A DNA stretch of 64,000 nt from Lentzea nigeriaca (GTDB taxonomy: Bacteria > Actinomycetota > Actinomycetes > Mycobacteriales > Pseudonocardiaceae), in assembly GCF_016907955.1 (NCBI RefSeq), contig NZ_JAFBCX010000025.1:1-64000 (forward strand). Reading direction: 5' to 3'. Below, piece by piece: positions 7,289 to 14,818 of this stretch. The notes beneath the pieces are model-generated. The model was given only the letters and a program-made list of their open reading frames with translations, was not told where the DNA came from and did no database searches. The translations under genes were made by a program, and so were the position numbers. Numbering within the stretch: position 1 is the first letter of the stretch; each line of letters starts with the position of its first letter.

Positions 7289-8338
7289 ATGACCATCTCA
7301 CCGCCCGGCAGGCGCCTCATGGTCGAAAGCGGACTGGCGTCGGCCCACGAGCCCGTCGACGTGACGCTGGTGGAGACACTCCTCGACCAGCACTACCGGC
7401 TGCGCGGGCGGCTCGACCGGCTCGCGACGGAGAAGGACGACACGTTCCGCCTCACGACCGGCTCCGGTGACCACCTCGTGAAGGTGTCGCCGCCGGGGGA
7501 GAACGAGAGCGTCGTCGACCTGCAGACCGCCGCGATGCGCTTTCTGGAGGACACCGCTCCCGCGTTGCCCGTCCAGCGCGTGCGGCTGACCGTCGACGGG
7601 AACGACAGCGTGGTCGTCGGCGGGGACGACCGCGGAACACGAATCCTGCGGGTGTTCGGCTACGTCAGCGGCCCGGTCTGGGCCGGGGCGAACCGGGACG
7701 CGCGGCAGCTCGCCGGGGCGGGCGAGATGCTGGGCCGCGTCGACGTGGCACTCGCGGGATTCGCACACCCCGCAGACCGGCGGGGGCTGGCGTGGGACCT
7801 CAAGCACTTCCACCACCTGACCGGGCTGGTCACGCACACGCCGGACGCCGGGCAGCGCCGGCTGGCGGGCGAAGTCTCCCGGCTGTTCGGCGAGATCGTC
7901 GTACCGCGCCTGAACGGCCTGGAAACACAGGTGATCCACGGTGACTACAGCCCGTACAACGTGGTCGTCGACCCGCACGGCGAGCCGTTCGTGACCGGCG
8001 TCATCGACTTCGGTGACACGGTGCGCAGCGCCCTGATCTTCGACCCGGCCGTGCCCATGGCCAATCTGCTCGGCCGCGGCCAGGAGAACCCCTGGCAGGA
8101 CGCCTGCGCCTTCCTGCAGGGCTACGAGCGCGTCCGGCCGGTGGAGGACTCGGAACTCGCACTCCTACCCGTCGCCGCGCTGGCCCGACTCACGCTGCGC
8201 GCGCTGATCACGAATTGGCGCGCGCAGCGTGTCCCACAACGGCGCGGCTACCTCCTGGCCCACGCCAAAGACGACTGGAGCAACGTCGAGCGGGCGCTCG
8301 CCGTGCCCCTCGACGAGGTCGTCGCCCAACTCCGCTGA
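7289..8338 (+). CDS. APH-fold small-molecule kinase, hydroxylysine-kinase-like
   Basis: 349 residues. The aminoglycoside-phosphotransferase fold is shown by the catalytic loop VIHGDYSPYNVVVD (about residues 213-226) and the metal-binding GVIDFGDTVRSALIFDPAV. The aspartate-rich segment after DFGD matches hydroxylysine kinases and the kinase domains fused to class III PLP enzymes in other bacteria. The probable reaction is ATP- or GTP-dependent phosphorylation of the hydroxyl of a hydroxy-amine, preparing it for the phospho-lyase encoded just upstream. GGAGGGAGCACC precedes the ATG and the gap to the upstream gene is 21 nt. Antibiotic resistance is unlikely given this operon. Confidence 0.8.
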   Translation: MTISPPGRRLMVESGLASAHEPVDVTLVETLLDQHYRLRGRLDRLATEKDDTFRLTTGSGDHLVKVSPPGENESVVDLQTAAMRFLEDTAPALPVQRVRLTVDGNDSVVVGGDDRGTRILRVFGYVSGPVWAGANRDARQLAGAGEMLGRVDVALAGFAHPADRRGLAWDLKHFHHLTGLVTHTPDAGQRRLAGEVSRLFGEIVVPRLNGLETQVIHGDYSPYNVVVDPHGEPFVTGVIDFGDTVRSALIFDPAVPMANLLGRGQENPWQDACAFLQGYERVRPVEDSELALLPVAALARLTLRALITNWRAQRVPQRRGYLLAHAKDDWSNVERALAVPLDEVVAQLR

Positions 8339-8377
8339 AGCCGAACTGCGCTGAAGCCGAACTGCGAGGAACGACAC

Positions 8378-9835
8378 ATGAGCCCGACTGTGATCAAGGA
8401 CGTCCCCAAGCAGCTGTTCATCGCCGGTGCCTGGCAGAACGCGGAGTCCGGCCGCACCCTGGCCGTCGACGACCCGGCCACCGGCGAAGAGCTGTGCCTG
8501 GTCGCCGACGCCTCTCCCGCCGACGGCAGGCGCGCCGTCGAAGCGGCGGTCGCGGCCCAGCCGAGCTGGGCCGCGACCCCGCCCCGCGTCCGCAGCGAGA
8601 TCCTTCGCCGTGCCTACGACATCATCGTGTCCCGCACCGAGGAACTCGCTCTGCTGATGACCCTGGAGATGGGCAAACCTCTCGACCAGGCGCGCGGTGA
8701 GGTCGCCTACGCCGCCGAGTTCTTCCGCTGGTTCTCCGAAGAGGCCGTCCGCGTCGACGGAGGCATGACGACCGCCCCGGACGGCAAGAACCGCCTGATG
8801 GTGCTGCGTCAGCCCGTCGGTCCTTGCCTGTTGATCACCCCGTGGAACTTCCCGCTGGCCATGGGCACGCGCAAGATCGGTCCCGCGGTCGCCGCCGGCT
8901 GCACCATGGTTCTCAAGCCGGCTCCGCAGACCCCGCTGTCCACCCTCGCGCTCGCCGCGATCCTCACCGAGGCCGGGCTGCCCGACGGCGTGCTCAACGT
9001 GGTCGTCACCTCGGACGCGGCCGGGGTCGTCGAGCCTCTGCTGCGCGGCGGGCAGATCCGCAAGCTCTCGTTCACCGGTTCCACCCAGGTCGGCAAGATC
9101 CTGCTGGCCCAGTGCGCCGACAAGGTCGTGCGCGCGTCCATGGAACTGGGCGGCAACGCACCCGTGATCGTCTTCGACGACGCCGACCTGGACGTCGCGG
9201 TCGAAGGCACGATGCTGGCGAAGATGCGCAACATGGGCGAGGCGTGCACCGCCGCCAACCGGATCTTCGTCCACAGCTCGCTCGCGGAGGAGTTCGCAGC
9301 CCGCTTGGCTGACCGCATGGAAGCCCTCACCGTCGGCGTGGGCACCGAACCGGGCATCGACGTCGGCCCCCTCATCGACGACACGGGCCGCGGCAAGGTC
9401 CACCAGCTCGTGCTCGACGCCGTACAGCACGGCGCCAAGCTCGTCACGGGCGGCGAACTGCCGGACGGCCCCGGCTGCTTCTACCCGCCGACCGTGCTGA
9501 CCGGAATCACCGCCGAGGCCGCCATCGTGCAGACGGAGATCTTCGGTCCGGTAGCGGCGCTGCGCACCTTCGACGACGAGGACGAGGTCGTCGCCGCCGC
9601 CAACGCCACGGACTGGGGTCTCGTCAGCTACGTGTTCACCCGCGATCTCGACCGCGCGCTGCGCGTGAGCGAGCGGCTGGAGAGCGGCATGGTCGGCCTC
9701 AACACCGGTCTCGTCTCCAACCCCGCCGCGCCGTTCGGCGGTGTGAAGCAGTCCGGCCTCGGCAGGGAAGGCGGACGGGCCGGCATGGACGGCTTCCTGG
9801 AGTACAAGTACATCGCTATCCCCACGGGGAACTGA
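8378..9835 (+). CDS. NAD(P)-dependent aldehyde dehydrogenase (succinate-semialdehyde dehydrogenase-like)
   Basis: 485 residues, full length for the family. It has the cofactor segment LLITPWNFPLAMGTRKIGPA, the lysine in MVLKPAPQTPLS, FTGSTQVGKIL, the general base in SMELGGNAPVIVFDDAD and the catalytic cysteine in NMGEACTAANR, followed by EIFGPVAALRTFDDEDEVV. It resembles GabD-type enzymes that oxidise small semialdehydes to acids. As the last gene of the operon it would oxidise the aldehyde made by the PLP enzyme or by the amine oxidoreductase. Precise aldehyde unknown. Confidence 0.9.
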   Translation: MSPTVIKDVPKQLFIAGAWQNAESGRTLAVDDPATGEELCLVADASPADGRRAVEAAVAAQPSWAATPPRVRSEILRRAYDIIVSRTEELALLMTLEMGKPLDQARGEVAYAAEFFRWFSEEAVRVDGGMTTAPDGKNRLMVLRQPVGPCLLITPWNFPLAMGTRKIGPAVAAGCTMVLKPAPQTPLSTLALAAILTEAGLPDGVLNVVVTSDAAGVVEPLLRGGQIRKLSFTGSTQVGKILLAQCADKVVRASMELGGNAPVIVFDDADLDVAVEGTMLAKMRNMGEACTAANRIFVHSSLAEEFAARLADRMEALTVGVGTEPGIDVGPLIDDTGRGKVHQLVLDAVQHGAKLVTGGELPDGPGCFYPPTVLTGITAEAAIVQTEIFGPVAALRTFDDEDEVVAAANATDWGLVSYVFTRDLDRALRVSERLESGMVGLNTGLVSNPAAPFGGVKQSGLGREGGRAGMDGFLEYKYIAIPTGN

Positions 9836-9975
9836 CACCGAGCCTGGGTATTGCCCCGAGGTGAATCCGCCGGCGATCGCTTCGAGCTCCGCAGAAGGGG
9901 CGCTCGGAGCGGTCGCCACACACCGTCACCAACGTGTTGGCCAAGTACATCTAGTTGACGAGCCAAGGGTTTCCC

Positions 9976-10746
9976 TCAGGACACCTCAGCCGATGCCGGG
10001 GGAGGTGTGCGGCGCAGCAGGAGAACGACGAACCCGAGAACTCCACGGTAGCCGCCCAGCCAGCTGGTGCGGTGGGCCGCTGACGTCTGAAGGGCGAGGT
10101 CGCTGCTGGGGTGTTCGGGATTGTCGAGAGCCCACCGGGCGAGGGTGCCGGTCCAGCACCATTCGTACTCGTCCCACTCCGCGATGGTGCTGATGTATCC
10201 GTAGACCGGTGTCCATCCGTCGGCGACGACTTGGGCCACGGTCGTCGGGAGATCCGCGTACTTCTGCGGACCGTCCTCCAGTTCCGCTCGGACGGCAGCG
10301 TCGGGCTCGCGTTCCCAGAAGCAGTCGCCGAGCAGGAGCATCCCGTCTTCGGCGAGATGCTCGCGAGCGGCGTTCAACGTGGGGAGCAGCCCGCCGAACG
10401 CGTAGGCGGCTCCCACGCTGAGCACCAAGTCCGCTTTCCTGGTCGACCGGTACTCGGTGACGTCCTGACGGAGCAGTTCGAGCCGATCTTCCAGACCGAG
10501 CCGGGCGGCCTCGTTGAGGACGCGGTCGAAGCCTTCACCCGAGATGTCGACTCCGACAGCCGTCACGCCGCCGTGCGCCTGTAGCGCGCGTAGCAACCAG
10601 GCGCCCTCGCCGCAGCCCAGATCGAGCAGGTGATCGTCCTGCCCGCGGATGGCCCGGTGGAGCAGGTGCTCCACCGTGCTGTCGCTCAGTGGAGCCGAAA
10701 TCGGATGGTCTGTGTGCGCGATAGCGCTGAGTTCGCGTCGGTCCAC
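9976..10746 (-). CDS. Class I SAM-dependent methyltransferase
   Basis: 256 residues. SAM motif I is HLLDLGCGEGAWLLRAL near residue 40, the acidic end of strand 2 is VGVDISGEGFDRV, then RLELLRQDVTEY and a post-I segment ADLVLSVGAAYAFGG. The N-terminus LSAIAHTDHPISAPLSDSTV is characteristic of a small actinobacterial family, which supports the GTG start at 10746. The C-terminal quarter contains the tryptophan-rich WDEYEWCWTGTLARW. Substrate unknown. It stands alone, converging on the aldehyde dehydrogenase gene. Confidence 0.8.
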   Translation of the reverse strand: MDRRELSAIAHTDHPISAPLSDSTVEHLLHRAIRGQDDHLLDLGCGEGAWLLRALQAHGGVTAVGVDISGEGFDRVLNEAARLGLEDRLELLRQDVTEYRSTRKADLVLSVGAAYAFGGLLPTLNAAREHLAEDGMLLLGDCFWEREPDAAVRAELEDGPQKYADLPTTVAQVVADGWTPVYGYISTIAEWDEYEWCWTGTLARWALDNPEHPSSDLALQTSAAHRTSWLGGYRGVLGFVVLLLRRTPPPASAEVS

Positions 10747-10903
10747 CAGCGCTGTCTAGCAGAATCCAGATCTTGTGTCGCAGGTATTTGGTGTTCTCCG
10801 TACACCACCGAAGCCTTCGCCATGTCCTCGATGTTCTGGGCCAGTTGTGCTGACGTTGCAGCAAGTTGATCGCGACGTGGACGTCGTTGCGGCGGCACTG
10901 GCG

Positions 10904-11163
10904 GCGGCCCGGCGCCCGGCGGCATGTTCGTCGCGTGCGGTATCGGCATCACCGCGATCCTGGTGTACGCGGGCCGCAGCCTGGGCACCATGGCGTTCCG
11001 TGACGAACTGATCGCGTTCGGCACCGCTCGGGTGCGGCTCGTCCCGGAGGACACGGACGGCAGGCCCGATCTCGCTGAACTGCCGGCGGAGGTCATGACG
11101 AGCGATCGTCCAGCTCGGTCATGTACCCGTGCGTCGTCCGACCACCTCGTCCTCGACCTGTGA
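10904..11163 (+). pseudogene. Remnant of a PDR/VanB-type ferredoxin reductase
   Basis: The frame reads MFVACGIGIT, then YAGRSLGTMAFRDEL, then VRLVPEDTDGRPDLAEL. These are the NAD-binding GGIGITP motif and the following strands of phthalate-dioxygenase-reductase proteins. About 15 residues are missing between GIGIT and YAGRS, the conserved glycine is Cys, and both the FMN domain and the 2Fe-2S domain are absent. It is a fragment with an internal deletion, not a gene. Confidence 0.6.
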
Positions 11164-11187
11164 CATCGGCTGTCACGTGGCATGTTT

Positions 11188-11206
11188 TAAGGTAGCCCTA
11201 ACCTAA
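11188..11206 (+). promoter_or_regulatory. Iron box (IdeR/DtxR-type) before the ferric-iron importer
   Basis: TAAGGTAGCCCTAACCTAA matches 14 of 19 positions of the actinobacterial iron box TTAGGTTAGGCTAACCTAA and ends 28 nt before the importer start. Iron-loaded repressor bound here would shut the operon off in iron-replete cells. Confidence 0.75.
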
Positions 11207-11234
11207 CCGAACGGCTGGGCGGGAAGAGGGCGAG

Positions 11235-12245
11235 ATGCGTGGGTCTTGGCGGGTGACGGCGGCAGCGGTCGCCGTCGCGGTGACGATGGCCGGGTGCGGC
11301 AGCAGCTCGGGCAGCGGTGACGCGCTGACGCTGTACAACGCCCAGCACGAGGACCTGATCAAGGCCATGGTGGAGGGATTCACGAAGGAGACCGGGATCA
11401 AGGTCAACCTGCGGTCCGGCAAGGACTTCGAGCTGGCCAACCAGATCGTCCAGGAGGGCGACGCCTCACCGGCCGACGTGTTCGTCACCGAGAACTCGCC
11501 CGCGATGAGCCTGGTGGACAGCAAGGGCCGGTTCACGAAGGTCGACGACGCCACGCTCGCGCAGGTGCCGAGCCAGTACTCGCCGTCGAGCGGCAACTGG
11601 GTGGGCTTCGCGGCACGCTCCACTGTGTTCGCGTACAACAGCAAGCAGCTCACCGGGGACCAGCTGCCGAAGTCCATCATGGACATCCAGGATCCGCGGT
11701 GGGAGGGCAAGATCGGCGTCGCCGCGGCGGGCGCGGACTTCCAGGCGATCGTCAGCGCGGTGCTGGAGACGACCGGTGAGGACGCCACGAAGCAGTGGCT
11801 CGCGGCGCTGAAGAAGAACGCGAAGATCTACCCCGGCAACATCGCCGTGATGAAGGCGGTCAACTCCGGCGAGATCCAGGCCGGCGTGATCTACCACTAC
11901 TACTGGTACAAGGACCGCGCCGAGTCAGGTGCGAACAGCAAGGACACGGAGCTGAAGTTCTTCGCCGACAGCGACCCCGGGGCGTTCCTCAGCGTCAGCG
12001 GGGCGGGTGTGGTCAAGGCGAGCAAGAAGCAGGCAGAGGCCCAGAAGCTGGTGAAGTACCTGACGAGCAGGAATGGTCAGCAGATCCTGAGCGACAGCAA
12101 GGCGCTCGAGTACAGCATCGCCAAGGACGCCACACCCAACAGCAAGCTCAAGCCGCTGAGCGAACTGAAGCCCCCGGCGATCGATGTGGCGAAGCTCAAC
12201 GGCCCCAAGGTCGTCGAGCTGATGCAACAGGCCGGCCTGATCTAG
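11235..12245 (+). CDS. Ferric-iron ABC transporter, substrate-binding lipoprotein
   Basis: 336 residues. A lipoprotein signal (MRGSWRVTAAAVAVAV, lipobox MAGC) leads into the FbpA/FutA-type iron-binding fold: LTLYNAQHEDLIKAMVEGFTK, DVFVTENSPAMSLVD, VGFAARSTVFAYNS and the tyrosine-rich IYHYYWYKDRAESG, whose tyrosines are typical Fe(III) ligands. It would bind ferric iron outside the membrane for the two downstream genes. The iron box 28 nt upstream and the abutting permease gene confirm the role. GAAGAGGGCGAG precedes the ATG. Confidence 0.9.
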   Translation: MRGSWRVTAAAVAVAVTMAGCGSSSGSGDALTLYNAQHEDLIKAMVEGFTKETGIKVNLRSGKDFELANQIVQEGDASPADVFVTENSPAMSLVDSKGRFTKVDDATLAQVPSQYSPSSGNWVGFAARSTVFAYNSKQLTGDQLPKSIMDIQDPRWEGKIGVAAAGADFQAIVSAVLETTGEDATKQWLAALKKNAKIYPGNIAVMKAVNSGEIQAGVIYHYYWYKDRAESGANSKDTELKFFADSDPGAFLSVSGAGVVKASKKQAEAQKLVKYLTSRNGQQILSDSKALEYSIAKDATPNSKLKPLSELKPPAIDVAKLNGPKVVELMQQAGLI

Positions 12246-13787
12246 GTGGCGCTCACGCGGATCTCGCGGCGTCACAGCCCGCTGCCGGTGCTGGTGACCG
12301 CGGCTGTGGTGGCCGCGGTCGCCTTGCTGCCGCTGGGGTTCGTCGTGTGGGCCACGATCAGCACCGGCTGGGTGGAGGCCGAAAAGCTGATCTTCCGGCC
12401 GCGCACGGGAGAGCTGCTGTGGAACACCTCCCGGCTGACCGCCGGGGCGGTGACGTTGTGCGCGGTGATCGGCACGGCGACCGCGTGGCTGGTGGAGCGG
12501 TCCGCGCTCCCCGGCCGCCGGCTGTGGCACGTGTTGCTCGCGGCGCCACTGGCCGTGCCCGCGTTCGTGAACAGCTACGCGTGGGTGTCGATCATCCCGT
12601 CGGCGACCGGGTACGGCGGGGCGCTGCTCGTCGTGACGCTGTCCTACTTCCCGTTCGTGCACCTGCCCGTGTCGGCGGCGTTGCGCGGTCTCGATCCCGC
12701 GCTGGAGGAGACCGCGCACGCCCTGGGCCTGGCGCGCCGGCGGACGTTCGGGCGGGTCGTGCTGCCGCAGCTGCGGCCGGCGTTGCTCGGTGGCGCGCTG
12801 CTCGTCGCCCTGCACCTGCTCGCGGAGTTCGGCGCGCTGCAGATGCTGCGGTTCCCGACCTTCACGACCGCGATCTACGACCAGTACCAGTCCACGTACA
12901 ACGGCCCGGCGGCGAACATGCTCGCCGTCGTGCTCGTGCTGTGCTGCCTGCTCCTGCTGACCGGTGAGCTCCGGGGCCGGGGGAGGGCCCGGCTGTCCCG
13001 GCTGGGTACCGGCGTGGCACGTCCGGCGACACGGGTGCGGCTCGGCGGCGCCACCGCCCCGATCCTGCTCGGACTCGGCTCGCTGGTCGCGCTGGCGGTC
13101 GCCGTTCCGGTGGGCAGCCTCGTCTTCTGGCTGGTCACCGGCAGCTCGGCGGAGTTCGACGCAGGCCAGCTCGCGACGACCACGGTCACCTCCCTGACGC
13201 TCGGCGCGCTCGGAGCGGTGTGCACGGTGGTGCTGGCGATGCCGGTGGCGTGGCTCGCGGTCCGGCACCGCGGCTGGCTGAGCACGATGCTGGAGCGCAG
13301 CACGTACTTCGGCAACGCCCTGCCCGGCATCGTGGTCGCGCTGGCGCTGGTCACCATCGGCATCCGCGTGGTGCCGGATCTGTACCAGACCACGGTGCTC
13401 CTGGTCGTCGCCTACGCGATCCTGTTCCTGCCCCGCGCGGTCGTGAACGTCCGCTCGGCGCTCGCCCAGGCGCCGCCCGTCCTCGACGACGTGGCGCACA
13501 GCCTCGGCACCTCGCGGCCGGAGACGTTCCGGCGGGTCGTGCTGCCGCTGATCGCGCCCGGACTGGGCGCGGGCGCCGCGCTGGTGTTCATCGCCGTGGT
13601 CACCGAGCTCACCGCCACGCTGCTGCTGGCGCCCATCGGCACCACGACACTCGCCACCCAGTTCTGGAGCAACAGCGACAGCGCGGCCTACGGAGCCGCC
13701 GCGCCCTACGCGACGCTGATGGTGCTGCTGTCAGCTCCGGCCACGTACCTGCTGACTCGCGAAGCCAGGAGAGGAACCGCGGCATGA
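12246..13787 (+). CDS. Ferric-iron ABC transporter, fused permease (FbpB type)
   Basis: 513 residues with about 12 predicted membrane helices in two repeated halves. Each half has the binding-protein-dependent transport loop EETAHALGLARRRTFGRVVLPQ (about residues 155-177) and DDVAHSLGTSRPETFRRVVLPL (about 415-436). This double permease is typical of FbpB/SfuB iron importers. The start is GTG directly after the TAG stop of the binding-protein gene, and the end overlaps the ATPase start by ATGA, so the three are one operon. Confidence 0.9.
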   Translation: MALTRISRRHSPLPVLVTAAVVAAVALLPLGFVVWATISTGWVEAEKLIFRPRTGELLWNTSRLTAGAVTLCAVIGTATAWLVERSALPGRRLWHVLLAAPLAVPAFVNSYAWVSIIPSATGYGGALLVVTLSYFPFVHLPVSAALRGLDPALEETAHALGLARRRTFGRVVLPQLRPALLGGALLVALHLLAEFGALQMLRFPTFTTAIYDQYQSTYNGPAANMLAVVLVLCCLLLLTGELRGRGRARLSRLGTGVARPATRVRLGGATAPILLGLGSLVALAVAVPVGSLVFWLVTGSSAEFDAGQLATTTVTSLTLGALGAVCTVVLAMPVAWLAVRHRGWLSTMLERSTYFGNALPGIVVALALVTIGIRVVPDLYQTTVLLVVAYAILFLPRAVVNVRSALAQAPPVLDDVAHSLGTSRPETFRRVVLPLIAPGLGAGAALVFIAVVTELTATLLLAPIGTTTLATQFWSNSDSAAYGAAAPYATLMVLLSAPATYLLTREARRGTAA

Positions 13788-14818
13788 CGTCGCTCATGAT
13801 CCGAGGGGTCACCAAGTCGTTCGGCGCCACCGAGGTGCTCGGCGGAGTCGATCTGCACGTCCCCGCGGAACGGCTGACCGCGGTGCTCGGCCCGTCCGGG
13901 TGCGGCAAGACGACGCTGCTGCGCCTGATCGCCGGGTTCGACGACCCCGACGGCGGGTCCATCGCCTTCGGCGACGAGATCGTGTTCGGCGCGGGACGGT
14001 CCGTTCCGCCGCAACGCAGGCGCGTCGGCTACGTGCCGCAGGAGGGTGCGCTGTTCCCGCACCTCACGGTCAGCGACAACATCACGTTCGGGCTGCCGAA
14101 GCGGGCCCGCCGCGACCGGCACCGCGTGCCGGAGCTGCTGGAGCTCGTCGGCCTGGACGTCCGGGTGGTGGACCGGTACCCGCACCAGCTCTCGGGCGGT
14201 CAGCAGCAACGTGTCGCGCTGGCCAGGGCGCTCGCCCCCGAACCGTCGGTGGTGCTGCTGGACGAGCCGTTCTCGTCGCTGGACGCGGGACTGCGCGAGG
14301 CGACCGGACGCGCGGTGGCCTCAGCACTGCGCGCCACCTCGGCCACGGCCGTGCTGGTGACCCACGACCAGGCGGAGGCGTTGTCCCTGGCGGACCAGGT
14401 CGCGGTGATGCGGGCGGGTCGGCTCGTGCAGCTCGCCGCTCCGGCCACCATCTACGGCAGCCCGCTCGACGCGGGCGTGGCTCGGTTCGTCGGTGACGCC
14501 GTTCTGCTGCCGGGAGAGGTACGCGCCGGCCGCGCGCACTGCGCCCTGGGCACGTTCGAGGTGCGGACGAGCGAGTTCGACGGACCGGCGGACGTCCTGA
14601 TCAGGCCGGAGCAGATCCACCTGCATCACAACGGATCCGGTGTGGCCGCTCGGGTCGACGAGGTCAGCTTCTACGGTCACGACGCCTCGGTCCGGCTGGT
14701 CCTGCTGCCGGACGGGCCTCAGGTGACGGCCCGCATCACCGGTGAGAGCACACTGCCGGAGCCTGGTGCGCGAGTGGGCCTGGTCGTCTCCGGAGACGCG
14801 CTCGCCTATCCCGCATGA
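13784..14818 (+). CDS. Ferric-iron ABC transporter, ATP-binding protein (FbpC type)
   Basis: 344 residues. Walker A GPSGCGKTTLLR, Q-loop VGYVPQEGALFPHLTV, signature LSGGQQQRVALARAL, Walker B VVLLDEPFSSLD and the H-loop VLVTHDQAEAL are all intact. A C-terminal TOBE-like regulatory domain (about residues 245-340, VLIRPEQIHLHH) fits iron and molybdate importers. The ATG overlaps the permease stop. Its last 83 bp overlap the end of the convergent ligase-acyltransferase gene. Confidence 0.9.
   Translation: MTSLMIRGVTKSFGATEVLGGVDLHVPAERLTAVLGPSGCGKTTLLRLIAGFDDPDGGSIAFGDEIVFGAGRSVPPQRRRVGYVPQEGALFPHLTVSDNITFGLPKRARRDRHRVPELLELVGLDVRVVDRYPHQLSGGQQQRVALARALAPEPSVVLLDEPFSSLDAGLREATGRAVASALRATSATAVLVTHDQAEALSLADQVAVMRAGRLVQLAAPATIYGSPLDAGVARFVGDAVLLPGEVRAGRAHCALGTFEVRTSEFDGPADVLIRPEQIHLHHNGSGVAARVDEVSFYGHDASVRLVLLPDGPQVTARITGESTLPEPGARVGLVVSGDALAYPA

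Noticed and set aside
7289..8338. Antibiotic resistance kinase (aminoglycoside phosphotransferase)
   Set aside because: The fold is shared, but the DFGD-region sequence and the PLP enzyme and aldehyde dehydrogenase partners fit metabolite kinases.
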